The notes under the pieces: model-generated | The model's input: only the letters and a program-made list of their open reading frames with translations | What the model was told of the DNA's origin: nothing | The model's database searches: none | Part shown: positions 35,851-44,768 of the stretch, piece after piece | Layout: every line of letters starts with the position of its first letter | Position numbering within the stretch: the first letter of the stretch is position 1 | Assembly: GCA_024398105.1 (NCBI GenBank) | Contig: JAKSJP010000010.1 | Span: 1-64,000 of the forward strand | DNA length: 64,000 bases | Reading direction: 5' to 3' | Source of the DNA: Bacteroidales bacterium | GTDB lineage: Bacteria > Bacteroidota > Bacteroidia > Bacteroidales > UBA932 | Program-made: the position numbers and the translations under genes

Positions 35851-35858
35851 TAAATTTG
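35851..35858 (+). promoter_or_regulatory. -7 promoter box for the TonB-dependent receptor
   Basis: TAAATTTG, 28 nt upstream of the start at 35887. The surrounding 90 nt are AT-rich, as in strong Bacteroidota promoters. Confidence 0.6.
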
Positions 35859-35886
35859 CGTCACTTTTAAATCAAATGTATCAGTA

Positions 35887-38800
35887 ATGAAAAACTACCT
35901 TAGAATCGTACTGTCTGCAATGGCAGTGCTCATGTGCGTCTTCACTGCGTCTGCGCAGGTGACCACTTCAACCCTCAGTGGTAAGGTTTCTGATGTTGAC
36001 GGTGCCGTCATCGGTGCCCCAGTCATCGCAACCTATGTACCTACTGGTGCTACTTATTATGGTGTCTCAGATGTCAATGGATCATACCGTATCAACGGTG
36101 TGAACCCAGGAGGTCCATACACTATCTCAGTCGAGATGCTCGGATATCGCAAGATGAGCATTACCGATGTATATGCCGCTCTTGCAGAGAACAACATCGT
36201 TGACTTCACTCTCGAGGAAGAGTCTCTCGGCCTTGATGCAGCTGTTTTCACAGCTGAGGCGGTTGATTCAAAGATGAACATCCAGCACTCAGGTGTTGGA
36301 ACATCTATCAATGCAAAGAGAATGTCATCTGTTCCTACAGTAAGCCGTAGCATGAACGACATCATGAAGCTTACTCCACAGGCATCAACAACAACTTCTG
36401 GTTTCGCTGTAGGTGGCGGTAACTACCGTGGTTCTTCAGTGACTGTCGATGGTGCTGCTTTCAACAACCAGTTCGGTATTGGTTCAAACCTCCCTGCAGG
36501 TGGTTCACCTATCTCTCTTGACGCTCTTGATCAGCTCACTATCAATGTTACTCCTTTCGACGTACGTCAGTCAGGTTTCACAGGTGGTGCTATCAATGCA
36601 GTCACAAAGTCTGGTTCAAACACCTTCCACGCTTCAGTCTATGACTATTACACTGCTGATACCTTCAAGGGTACCAAGGTGGCAGGCGAGGATGTCGCTA
36701 ACGACAAGTCTCTCAACAATACAACTGGTTTCACAATCGGTGGTCCTATCGTGAAGAACAAGCTCTTCTACTTCGTGAACGCCGAGTACACAATCGACAA
36801 CCATCCTGGATCAACCAGACTTGCCCGTAAGTCTGCAAATGATGCATGGGGCAATGAGACTTCATACAACCGTCCTCTTGAGTCCGAGCTTGATGAGATC
36901 AAGTCTTTCCTTATGGATAAGTTCGGATATGACCCAGGTGCATACCAGGGATACGCACTCAATACTCCTTCTTACAAGGCTCTTGCACGTATTGACTGGA
37001 ACATCAACGACAACAACCGTTTCAATGTCCGCTTCAGCCATACTCACTCATTCTATTCATCTGCACCTTCATCATCAATGTCACCTATCGGAGGAACAAA
37101 CTCTTCGTATAAGTACAATGGTGAGACAATCACTTTCAACAGATATTCTGCAGGCCGTCAGTCTCCATATGCGCTCTACTTCTCTAACTCACGTTACTAC
37201 CAGGAGCAGAACTTCACATCTGTAGCTGCCGAGCTTACATCACGTCTTTTCGAGGGCAAGGGCAATAACGTCCTCCGTTTCACCTGGTCACATCAGGATG
37301 AGCCACGTTCATACGACGGAGGTTTCTTCCCAACTGTAGATATCCTTAATCCAGCAGGTGCAACAGGTTCTGATACTTCAGCTATCTTCACTACTTTCGG
37401 TATCGATCCATTCACATATGGTAACCTCCGTGATGTGCAGACATACAATGTAACTGAGGAGCTTACATATCAGACAGGCATCCACAACGTGATCGGTGGT
37501 GTACAGTTCGAGTGGAACAAGGCTACCAATGGCTTCATGCAGGGTGGTGCAGGCTGGTACATCTATGATTCATGGGAGACATTCAAGAACGACGTGCTCA
37601 ATCCAAGCGCATCAACTCTCCCAGCAGCATTCATGATCACCCACGCAAATCTTGAGGATCCTACTCAGCAGGCGTTCCCAGCATTCACAAACACTCAGGT
37701 TTCTTGGTATGCACAGGATGAGATCAGCTTCAGCAGCAACTTCAAGCTTACAGCAGGTATCCGCTTCGAGCTTCCTATGATCAACATCCCTACAGAGAAC
37801 GAGAACAAGGACTTCACCTCACTTGGTGTGAACAATCCTGAGAGCTCATTCGCTGGTCTCAAGACTTCTGACATCCCTGTGAACCGCGTAAACGTTTCAC
37901 CTCGTATCGGTTTCAACTGGGACGTTCTCAAGAACCGTAACCTCATCGTGCGCGGTGGTACAGGTATCTACACTGGACGTATTCCTAATGTATGGCTCGT
38001 TTCTGCAATCGGTAATGCAAACGTTCTTCAGTATCAGTACATCGCTCACTCTGGTACAGGATACGCTCCTGTTCACTTCAGCAATGACAGATCTCAGATC
38101 ATCAACTCTATCTACTCTTCAGGTAAGTACGTGATGCAGGACAATCCAGCTCCAACAGGTGCAACTATCATTGCTAAGGATCTCAGGATGCCTTCTTCAT
38201 GGAAGACTTCTCTCGCAGTTGATGCAAACCTTCCAGGTGGCATCAAGGCTACATTCGAGGGCATTTACAGCTACAATTCAAATGAGGTCTATGTCAATAC
38301 ACTCGGTTATAAGAATGCTGGTACAGTCGTTCTCCCAGGAGAGCCTGCAGCACGTGAGGTATGGGCTAGCGAGAACATCAAGAATTCAGCTACTCCAAAG
38401 GCTGCTACAGTAGGTGGCTACTATCTCAAGAATGCTAAGGATTTCCATGGTCAGTATTATTCTGCAACCGCACAGCTCAGCAAGTCTTTCGCATGGGGTC
38501 TTGATCTCATGGCTGCTTATACATACAGCAATTCAAAGACTCTTACTGACGGTAATGGTGACCAGGTCTATGAGATGGCTAACAACTACACCATCCATGG
38601 AACCAACACCCCTATGCTCGGCTACTCAAGCTATGTTGCTCCTCACCGTGTGATTGCAAGCGCAAGCTACACGATCAAGGAGGGTGCACATGCTGCAACC
38701 AAGCTCGGTGTGTTCTATGAGGGTTACAACATCGGTTACATGAGCTCATACTCATACTCAAGAATGTCTTACCTTATGTCTGCCAACGGAGCTTCAGGTC

Positions 38801-39231
38801 TTAACAAGGTCGCTCAGCTGCTCTATATTCCAACAGATTCAGAGCTTGCTTCAATGCCGTTCGCATCTGATGAGAACAAGGCTGCATACAAGGCTTTCCT
38901 TGCTGATGACAAGTATTGCTCATCGCATAGGGGCGAGTATTCTGAGAGAGGTGGCATCGTTGCACCGTTCCTCAACAGAATCAATGTGAAGGTCGCTCAG
39001 GATTTTTATTTCAACATCGCTGGCAAGCAGCACACCCTCGAGGTATCTGCTGATATCAACAACATCGGCAACATGCTTAACAGCAACTGGGGTGTAAACC
39101 AGATCCTCAGTACCAACACAATCCTTGATTACAACAACGGTGTCTATAAGTTCACCGAGCCAACTTGGAAGAACTATAACAGCCTCTCATCAACCTGGTC
39201 AATGCTCTTCAGCGCAAAGTGGAGCTTCTAA
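35887..39231 (+). CDS. TonB-dependent outer-membrane receptor, Oar-like, with carboxypeptidase-regulatory domain
   Basis: 1114 residues. Signal peptide (ending TASAQ) followed by a CarboxypepD_reg-like domain (TLSGKVSDVDGAVIGAPV...DVNGSYRINGV, about 28-110), a plug domain (about 130-260, with SVTVDGAAFNNQF and GGAINAVTKSGSNTFHASVYDYY) and a large beta-barrel ending in ...FSAKWSF with the C-terminal phenylalanine typical of outer-membrane proteins. No SusD partner follows, so it is the Oar-like rather than the SusC type. Codons are noticeably richer in TCA, CCA, ACA and GGT than in the neighbouring genes, which suggests high expression. Substrate unknown. Confidence 0.88.
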   Translation: MKNYLRIVLSAMAVLMCVFTASAQVTTSTLSGKVSDVDGAVIGAPVIATYVPTGATYYGVSDVNGSYRINGVNPGGPYTISVEMLGYRKMSITDVYAALAENNIVDFTLEEESLGLDAAVFTAEAVDSKMNIQHSGVGTSINAKRMSSVPTVSRSMNDIMKLTPQASTTTSGFAVGGGNYRGSSVTVDGAAFNNQFGIGSNLPAGGSPISLDALDQLTINVTPFDVRQSGFTGGAINAVTKSGSNTFHASVYDYYTADTFKGTKVAGEDVANDKSLNNTTGFTIGGPIVKNKLFYFVNAEYTIDNHPGSTRLARKSANDAWGNETSYNRPLESELDEIKSFLMDKFGYDPGAYQGYALNTPSYKALARIDWNINDNNRFNVRFSHTHSFYSSAPSSSMSPIGGTNSSYKYNGETITFNRYSAGRQSPYALYFSNSRYYQEQNFTSVAAELTSRLFEGKGNNVLRFTWSHQDEPRSYDGGFFPTVDILNPAGATGSDTSAIFTTFGIDPFTYGNLRDVQTYNVTEELTYQTGIHNVIGGVQFEWNKATNGFMQGGAGWYIYDSWETFKNDVLNPSASTLPAAFMITHANLEDPTQQAFPAFTNTQVSWYAQDEISFSSNFKLTAGIRFELPMINIPTENENKDFTSLGVNNPESSFAGLKTSDIPVNRVNVSPRIGFNWDVLKNRNLIVRGGTGIYTGRIPNVWLVSAIGNANVLQYQYIAHSGTGYAPVHFSNDRSQIINSIYSSGKYVMQDNPAPTGATIIAKDLRMPSSWKTSLAVDANLPGGIKATFEGIYSYNSNEVYVNTLGYKNAGTVVLPGEPAAREVWASENIKNSATPKAATVGGYYLKNAKDFHGQYYSATAQLSKSFAWGLDLMAAYTYSNSKTLTDGNGDQVYEMANNYTIHGTNTPMLGYSSYVAPHRVIASASYTIKEGAHAATKLGVFYEGYNIGYMSSYSYSRMSYLMSANGASGLNKVAQLLYIPTDSELASMPFASDENKAAYKAFLADDKYCSSHRGEYSERGGIVAPFLNRINVKVAQDFYFNIAGKQHTLEVSADINNIGNMLNSNWGVNQILSTNTILDYNNGVYKFTEPTWKNYNSLSSTWSMLFSAKWSF

Positions 39232-39257
39232 TTTGAATCAATCAGAATTCTCTATAG

Positions 39258-39290
39258 AAAGGATGGTCAACGACCATCCTTTTTTTCTTT
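39258..39290 (+). terminator. Intrinsic terminator after the TonB receptor
   Basis: AAAGGATGGTC (39258-39268) pairs perfectly with GACCATCCTTT (39272-39282) around a 3-nt loop, followed by TTTTTTCTTTT. The core stem is the same as in the hpf terminator at 3847. Confidence 0.9.
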
Positions 39291-39303
39291 TCCCCAAATT
39301 CAC

Positions 39304-39311
39304 TATCTTTG
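39304..39311 (+). promoter_or_regulatory. -7 promoter box for the AGCS symporter
   Basis: TATCTTTG, 26 nt upstream of the ATG at 39338. Confidence 0.55.
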
Positions 39312-39337
39312 AAGAAGACGAACTTACAGATTGAATT

Positions 39338-40711
39338 ATGATCGAAATCCTCAACGGAGTCATCTCGGATATAAACTCCATCCTCTGGGGCGTACCGATG
39401 CTCCTTCTTCTGCTCGGCACCCACCTTTACCTGACTGTCAGGCTGCGTTTCCCGCAACGTCATATCATAAAGGCTATAAAGCTTTCGTTCAGGAAGGACG
39501 AGGGCTCGGTCGGTGACGTGAGCCAGTTCAGCGCCCTTGCGACCAGCCTTGCCGGCACCATCGGAACCGGTAACATCATTGGTGTCGCGACGGCCATCAC
39601 CATGGGAGGCCCAGGAGCAGTGTTCTGGTGCTGGATCACCGGCGTATTCGGCATCTCGACCAAGTATGCAGAAGGTCTTCTCGCGACCAAGTATCGCGTG
39701 CAGACCAAGGACGGAAAGATGCTTGGCGGTCCTATGTACGCGATCGAGAGGGGAATGAAATGCAAGTGGCTCGCTGTGTTCTTCGCTGCCATGGCTTCCA
39801 TCACTGCGTTCTTCATCGGCAATACCGTACAGTGCAACGCTATATCAACAGTTCTTGAGAAGACTTATGGAGTTGGTACTGTCTGGACAGGACTTGCTAT
39901 CGCCGCTCTGACCCTGGCCGTCATAGTATTCGGCGTCAAGGGCATCGCAAGGGTCTGTGAGAGCCTTGTTCCGCTGATGGCAATAATATATGTCCTCGGC
40001 TGTTTCATATTGCTTGGAATCAACCATGATTATATTTTCCCTGCCATAGGCCTCATCGTCAAGAGTGCCTTCACTACAAAGGCCGCGGCCGGAGGATTTG
40101 TCGGCAGCACATTGATGATCGCAATGCGCTATGGTATGGCCAGGGGACTGTTCTCGAATGAATCCGGTATGGGTTCGGCTCCTATCGTAGCCGCTGCGGC
40201 ACAGACCAGGAACCCGGTCCGTCAGGCCCTCGTCTCTTCGACCTCGACTTTCTGGGATACGGTCATCATCTGCGCCATCACCGGAATCATGCTTGTCAGC
40301 AGTATCATGGCAAATCCAGGCATAGATTCGTCCGCTGGTGCGGTCCTGACAGAGTTCGCCTTCAGGCAGATCCCGTATGTCGGAACTCCTCTTCTTTCGA
40401 TCGGCATAGTGACCTTCGCGTTCTCTACAATCCTCGGATGGAGCTATATCGGTGAGAAGGCACTCGAGTATCTTATGGGAAAGAAGGCCCGCCTGATCTA
40501 TAGGATCCTCTGGGTCATCGCTACTTTCCTCGGCTCGGTTACGGCAATCAACCTTGTATGGAATCTCGGAGACCTTACCAATGCGCTCATGGCAATTCCT
40601 AACATTGTCTGCATCCTTGCCCTCTCTGGCGTAATTGTCAGAGAAACGAGAAAATATCTTTGGGAAAACCGTCTGGATGAGGCTTCTGACGAAGTTCTAG
40701 ACGAAGAATAG
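39338..40711 (+). CDS. Sodium:alanine symporter family protein (AGCS)
   Basis: 457 residues with about 11 membrane helices. AGCS signatures are clear: GDVSQFSALATSLAGTIGTGNIIGVATAI, GGPGAVFWCWITG, ATKYR...GGPMY and ARGLFSNESGMGSAPIVAAAAQT. It imports alanine or glycine with sodium across the inner membrane. It has its own promoter and directly follows the TonB receptor terminator. Its end overlaps the convergent EamA-family gene by 15 nt. Confidence 0.9.
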   Translation: MIEILNGVISDINSILWGVPMLLLLLGTHLYLTVRLRFPQRHIIKAIKLSFRKDEGSVGDVSQFSALATSLAGTIGTGNIIGVATAITMGGPGAVFWCWITGVFGISTKYAEGLLATKYRVQTKDGKMLGGPMYAIERGMKCKWLAVFFAAMASITAFFIGNTVQCNAISTVLEKTYGVGTVWTGLAIAALTLAVIVFGVKGIARVCESLVPLMAIIYVLGCFILLGINHDYIFPAIGLIVKSAFTTKAAAGGFVGSTLMIAMRYGMARGLFSNESGMGSAPIVAAAAQTRNPVRQALVSSTSTFWDTVIICAITGIMLVSSIMANPGIDSSAGAVLTEFAFRQIPYVGTPLLSIGIVTFAFSTILGWSYIGEKALEYLMGKKARLIYRILWVIATFLGSVTAINLVWNLGDLTNALMAIPNIVCILALSGVIVRETRKYLWENRLDEASDEVLDEE

Positions 40712-41617
40712 AGAGACTCCGATCACGGCAATCACAGCTCCAAGCGCCTGGATGAGAGATACCTTTCTCTTGAAAAGGAACTTGTCCGGGAGGAGTATTA
40801 TGACAGGTACCATGGCCATGATGGTGCTGGCAACCGCCGTGTTTGAATGCTGTACCGCAAGAAGTGACAAGGTGACTCCCACGAACGGTCCGAAGATGCT
40901 GCCACAGAAGGTGAGCAAGACGCCCTGTCCGTTCTTGCAGCTGGCGATGAATTCCTTGGCTCCTCTGCGCATCAGGATGATGGCAGCGAATGAGAAGATT
41001 CCGGCGATACATCTTATCTGGGTTGATGCAAGAGGGATGTAGAGTGCAGAATCGCAGCTGTACGCTGCTGAATAAGCGTTCATTCCGATCTTGCTGAGCA
41101 CTATTCCGAATCCCTGTCCGAAAGCTCCTATGATTGCATAGATGCAGCCTTTCACAGGCAGGTCAAGCTTGACTGCGTGGCCGCTCTCGTCGCCTTTGCT
41201 GAATACTGAGATACCGATACCGACCAGCGTCACAAGCATTCCAAGAATGGACAAGAAAGACAGCGTCTCGCTGAGTATGATGAAGCTGAATATCGCGGTG
41301 AAAAGGGGAGCGAGGGTCATGAACAGCTGTGAGAAGCGCGCTGTGATCATCGTGTAGGATGCGAACAGGAAATAGTCTCCGAGCACGAAGCCGATAAGTC
41401 CTGAGAGTGAGATCAGCAGCCAGGCCTTTCCGTCTGCGCCCACAGGGAAGAAGTGTCCTGCCATGACAGCCAGGGTGGCTCCGAGCATTACGAATGCAAA
41501 ACATAACCTGATAAGGTTCAGGTTCAAAGATCCTATCTTGCGCCCTCCGAACTCGAAGAACACTGCACTTAAAGTCCAGCAGATTGCGACTACTATCGCG
41601 ATGATATCTCCATTCAT
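40697..41617 (-). CDS. EamA family (DMT) transporter
   Basis: 306 residues with ten predicted membrane helices in two repeated EamA halves (N-half starting VVAICWTLSAVFFEFGGRKIG, C-half starting GCIYAIIGAFGQGFGIVLSKIGMNAYSA). Members export or import amino-acid-like or nucleotide-sugar compounds; the substrate is unknown. I start at ATG 41617 (MNGDIIAIVVAICW), 9 nt downstream of a -7 box, so the leader is extremely short. It is divergent from the small protein at 41707. Confidence 0.82.
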   Translation of the reverse strand: MNGDIIAIVVAICWTLSAVFFEFGGRKIGSLNLNLIRLCFAFVMLGATLAVMAGHFFPVGADGKAWLLISLSGLIGFVLGDYFLFASYTMITARFSQLFMTLAPLFTAIFSFIILSETLSFLSILGMLVTLVGIGISVFSKGDESGHAVKLDLPVKGCIYAIIGAFGQGFGIVLSKIGMNAYSAAYSCDSALYIPLASTQIRCIAGIFSFAAIILMRRGAKEFIASCKNGQGVLLTFCGSIFGPFVGVTLSLLAVQHSNTAVASTIMAMVPVIILLPDKFLFKRKVSLIQALGAVIAVIGVSLFFV

Positions 41618-41626
41618 ACTAATGTA

Positions 41627-41634
41627 CAAAAATA
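41627..41634 (-). promoter_or_regulatory. -7 promoter box for the EamA transporter
   Basis: On the minus strand this reads TATTTTTG, separated from the ATG at 41617 by only 9 nt. Confidence 0.5.
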
Positions 41635-41667
41635 CTCTTTCTCGACGATTCTTAAAAAGAAAAGTGG

Positions 41668-41675
41668 TATATTTG
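41668..41675 (+). promoter_or_regulatory. -7 promoter box for the EF-hand-like protein
   Basis: TATATTTG, 31 nt upstream of the ATG at 41707, back to back with the EamA promoter. Confidence 0.55.
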
Positions 41676-41706
41676 AGATACTTGTAAACAATAGAACTAT
41701 TCCACT

Positions 41707-42165
41707 ATGGCATCAATTTCAGAACTTATCCTCAAGCAGGTTACTTCTGCAGCCGGAAACATCGACATTCCGGCAAATCTCAAGAATCAGGTACTGAACG
41801 GCGTTTCTGAATCAATTCTCGGAAGTCTCACCCAGACTGCTGCAAAGGCTGGTGGCGTAGACGCCATCAAGGCTCTCCTCCAGGGAAAGACATCTGCGGC
41901 GTCAAGCCCTGTCACTCAGCTCGCAGTCAAGCTTCTCGGCGGCAAGCTCGGTGGCCTTGGCCTCAGTGCATCCCAGAATGCTTCTGTATCCAACCTTGTC
42001 CCTCAGGCGATGGGCCTTCTCTCCAATGTCATCAAGGACCAGGACGGAGACGGCGATGTAGACCTCAACGACATCCTTATCACCCTTCAGGGCGGCGGTG
42101 CAGGAAAAGCTGCGCTCCTGGGAACAGCTGCCAAGGTACTTGGTGGTTTCCTCAAGAAGAAATAA
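41707..42165 (+). CDS. Small Ala/Gly/Leu-rich protein with EF-hand-like calcium loop
   Basis: 152 residues, unrecognised beyond a loose likeness to DUF937-type proteins. There is no signal peptide. It is rich in Ala, Gly, Leu and Ser with amphipathic helices, and near residues 110-122 carries DQDGDGDVDLND, which fits the 12-residue calcium loop of EF-hands and dockerins. It ends in VLGGFLKKK. It is monocistronic: its own promoter upstream and a terminator 22 nt downstream. It may be an abundant cytoplasmic or surface-associated calcium-binding protein; the function cannot be stated. Confidence 0.65.
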   Translation: MASISELILKQVTSAAGNIDIPANLKNQVLNGVSESILGSLTQTAAKAGGVDAIKALLQGKTSAASSPVTQLAVKLLGGKLGGLGLSASQNASVSNLVPQAMGLLSNVIKDQDGDGDVDLNDILITLQGGGAGKAALLGTAAKVLGGFLKKK

Positions 42166-42186
42166 GCGTAAGGAAATGATATGAAA

Positions 42187-42214
42187 AAGCCGGTCAGTAA
42201 TGGCCGGCTTGAAT
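42187..42214. terminator. Terminator between convergent genes
   Basis: AAGCCGGTC (42187-42195) pairs with GGCCGGCTT (42202-42210), with one T-G wobble, around a 6-nt loop. On the plus strand GAATTTTATT follows; on the minus strand the leader AAAAA gives a U-run. It can serve both 41707-42165 (plus) and the VWA lipoprotein (minus). Confidence 0.75.
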
Positions 42215-42215
42215 T

Positions 42216-43391
42216 TTATTCCATATAATGGCTGATCAGCCTTGTCATCAGCTCATTCAGTTTCTCGACTTCGAATTCGCCGACTCTAGGTTCCAGATGG
42301 TCGCCTCCGACTCCGCTGTCGTTCGTCAGGAATGTGTAGGTTCCGTTTGTGACGATCGCGAAGTTCCTGAGCATGAACTCAGTCTGGAGGTCAGCTCCGC
42401 TCGCTGCGACGGGGATGATGATTATACCCATGTCGGCGAATTTCTCTATTGATTTGTGGAGGCTCTCCACGACCTTCGTCTTCAGATGAGCAGGGGCGTC
42501 AAGGATCAGGAACGCTATCCTTGACTTGGCGTATACATTCCAGTCAAGTTCCTGCAGGGTCGCTTCAAGGGCTGTGTGTACGGCTTCAGGGTAGTCTCCT
42601 CCGCCGTAAGCGCTCTGATGCCTGATGAACTCGCGGGTGTCCGCTGTCTTGGCTGTCAGCTGCGAACTGCGTGTGACATATTCGTCTTCCTCGTCCCTGT
42701 AGAAAATGGCTCCGGTGCGGATCGATGCTGAATTGATTGCGGATGCCTTTCCGATGATGTCTTCGATGTCGTCCTGCAGGAACCTGATCTCGTCTTCCAT
42801 CGAACCGGTGGCGTCCACGACGAAAGCCACGTCCACGCTGTTCTCGATGTCTGCCTTCTGCGAGGCCTTGTAGCTGTTGACCTTCGCGTCTCCGTCCTGC
42901 GGATAGCTGATCACCGGCGTGCCGCTCTGTTCCTTTCCGTTGATCCTGACCTTGAGGACTGCGTCATCGTCGAGTTCCTTGCCGTCGAACAGGTTGAGCC
43001 AGAGGTTCGCGGTACCATGATTGTCGGTCACGGTGCTCCAGACGATCTTCGAGTCCATGGTGGCTTCGACCCGGGCTCCGGAGACGGCTTTGCCGGCAGC
43101 GTCCGTCACTTTGACGGCGATTCGCTTGTCGACATTGAATTCCCATACCTTGCTGGCCTTGGTGATGTCTTCATCCTTGAAAAGCTTTCCCCAGAAATCC
43201 CAATGGTCCAGGTCGTTCCATTCGCCTGCGGTAAGGACTCCGGCACTGGTGTTGCCTCCTTCGCCACCAGGGACCGCAATCGCGCTCTCGTCGCCTACAG
43301 CGTCGAACATGGACTCTGTAGTACATGAAGCGACGCTGCCCAGACAGAGCAGCGCCACTCCAGCGATCTTATATAGTTTCATCGTTTTCAT
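42216..43391 (-). CDS. VWA domain lipoprotein
   Basis: 391 residues. Lipoprotein signal (LLCLGSVASC, lipid Cys at about 23). Residues about 70-150 resemble a carboxypeptidase-regulatory/Ig-like domain (VKVTDAAGKAVSGARVEATM). The von Willebrand factor A domain begins at about 185 with VAFVVDATGSMEDEI, where D-x-T-G-S replaces the classical DxSGS MIDAS but keeps the metal-binding pattern, and continues to the C-terminus. It is likely surface-exposed and metal-dependent in binding; partner unknown. A second ATG at 43382 is possible. The start codon lies in an inverted repeat (43389-43410). Confidence 0.8.
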   Translation of the reverse strand: MKTMKLYKIAGVALLCLGSVASCTTESMFDAVGDESAIAVPGGEGGNTSAGVLTAGEWNDLDHWDFWGKLFKDEDITKASKVWEFNVDKRIAVKVTDAAGKAVSGARVEATMDSKIVWSTVTDNHGTANLWLNLFDGKELDDDAVLKVRINGKEQSGTPVISYPQDGDAKVNSYKASQKADIENSVDVAFVVDATGSMEDEIRFLQDDIEDIIGKASAINSASIRTGAIFYRDEEDEYVTRSSQLTAKTADTREFIRHQSAYGGGDYPEAVHTALEATLQELDWNVYAKSRIAFLILDAPAHLKTKVVESLHKSIEKFADMGIIIIPVAASGADLQTEFMLRNFAIVTNGTYTFLTNDSGVGGDHLEPRVGEFEVEKLNELMTRLISHYME

Positions 43392-43410
43392 CTATTACAG
43401 TCAATAGATG
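43389..43410 (-). promoter_or_regulatory. Inverted repeat covering the start codon of the VWA lipoprotein
   Basis: CATCTATT (43389-43396) and AATAGATG (43403-43410) are 8-bp arms with a 6-nt spacer. In the minus-strand mRNA the ATG start codon is in one arm, so folding would hide it. It could control translation or be an operator. Confidence 0.45.
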
Positions 43411-43441
43411 CAGATTGGGACCGATATGTTGCTTCAATAAG

Positions 43442-44752
43442 CTATTTTACGATACCTTTCTCGAGGTATTCTACGAGATTGGTCTTCCTGACCTTCTCGG
43501 CTGCCGACTCGGCTGCAACCTCCTTCATGTCGTGCTCTACCATAATGTGTACAAGCTCCTCGAATGAGGTCTTGGTAGGATTCCATTTCAGCTGTGCGCG
43601 GGCCTTGGTCGGGTCGCCCCAGAGGTTGACTACGTCGGTAGGGCGGTAGAAATCCTTTGATACGGCTACGAGCTCCTTGCCTACAAGTTCTGCTGGACCT
43701 GCTACGCAGATACCCTTCTCGTCAGCGCCTTCGCCCTTGAACTCAAGCTCGATGCCGGCCTCCTTGAACGCGAGGTAGCAGAATTCGCGTACGCTGTGCT
43801 GCACGCCGGTGGCGATCACGAAGTCCTCAGGCTTCTTGTTCTGGAGAATGAGCCACATGCACTCTACATAGTCCTTCGCATAGCCCCAGTCGCGGAGAGA
43901 TGAGAGGTTGCCGAGGAAGAGCTTCTCCTGCTTGCCCTGTGCGATCCTTGCTGCGGCGAGGGTGATCTTGCGTGTCACGAATGTCTCACCACGGCGCTCT
44001 GACTCATGGTTGAAGAGGATGCCGTTGCAGCAGAACATGTTGTATGCCTCGCGGTACTCCTTTACGATCCAGAATCCGTAGAGCTTTGCGACAGCATATG
44101 GAGAATATGGGTGGAAAGGAGTATTCTCGTTCTGAGGTACTTCCTCGACCTTGCCGTAGAGCTCCGAAGTGGAAGCCTGGTAGATTCGGCAGGTCTGGGC
44201 AAGTCCGGTCTGGCGGACTGCCTCGAGTATGCGGAGCACGCCGGTGGCGTCTACGTCTGCGGTGAACTCAGGGGAGTCGAAGCTTACCTGGACGTGGCTC
44301 TGTGCGGCGAGATTGTATACCTCGTCAGGACGTACCTTATTGAGTACCTGGATGATGCTCATAGAGTCTCCGAGGTCTGCGTAATGGAGGTGGAAGTTAG
44401 GCTGTCCCTCAAGATGTGCGATACGTTCGCGATAGTCTACGGATGAACGGCGGATTGTTCCGTGTACGTCATAACCCTTCTCAAGAAGGAACTCGGCGAG
44501 GTAGCTTCCGTCCTGGCCTGTGATTCCGGTGATAAGTGCAGTCTTCATATCTGTTTTTCCCTGTTTGTTGAATTTTGTGTCAAGTGCTTCCTCAATAGCG
44601 CTGAGGCTGGTGCGTGAGATGCCTACCTTGCCGGCGAACCAGCGTGATACTGCGGTCTCGTCCTTGCCGATAGCCTCGGCCAGCTCCCTTTGTGTGAGCC
44701 CCTTGCGCTGCATTGCGCCCTTGATCTGCGAGATAAGCTTAATATCAATCAT
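43442..44752 (-). CDS. gmd: HTH domain fused to GDP-mannose 4,6-dehydratase
   Basis: 436 residues. Residues 1-62 are a Cro/C1-type helix-turn-helix ([20 protein letters not shown] with SLSAIEEAL following). From M69 a complete GDP-mannose 4,6-dehydratase begins: NAD motif G76-x2-G79-x2-G82 ([11 protein letters not shown]), STSELYGK, catalytic [35 protein letters not shown] and [13 protein letters not shown]. That part is 368 residues, the normal length. The enzyme makes GDP-4-keto-6-deoxymannose, precursor of GDP-fucose and related sugars. No fcl gene is adjacent. An internal start at 44548, preceded by AGGGAAA, could also give the bare enzyme. The promoter with operator-like repeats is described separately. 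Confidence 0.9.
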   Translation of the reverse strand: MIDIKLISQIKGAMQRKGLTQRELAEAIGKDETAVSRWFAGKVGISRTSLSAIEEALDTKFNKQGKTDMKTALITGITGQDGSYLAEFLLEKGYDVHGTIRRSSVDYRERIAHLEGQPNFHLHYADLGDSMSIIQVLNKVRPDEVYNLAAQSHVQVSFDSPEFTADVDATGVLRILEAVRQTGLAQTCRIYQASTSELYGKVEEVPQNENTPFHPYSPYAVAKLYGFWIVKEYREAYNMFCCNGILFNHESERRGETFVTRKITLAAARIAQGKQEKLFLGNLSSLRDWGYAKDYVECMWLILQNKKPEDFVIATGVQHSVREFCYLAFKEAGIELEFKGEGADEKGICVAGPAELVGKELVAVSKDFYRPTDVVNLWGDPTKARAQLKWNPTKTSFEELVHIMVEHDMKEVAAESAAEKVRKTNLVEYLEKGIVK

Positions 44753-44756
44753 GCTG

Positions 44757-44764
44757 CAAAGTTA
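44757..44764 (-). promoter_or_regulatory. -7 promoter box for HTH-gmd
   Basis: On the minus strand this reads TAACTTTG, with TTTG exactly 20 nt further upstream (44785-44788). Only 4 nt separate the box from the ATG at 44752, so the HTH form would be translated from a leaderless mRNA. Confidence 0.6.
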
Positions 44765-44768
44765 CGAA

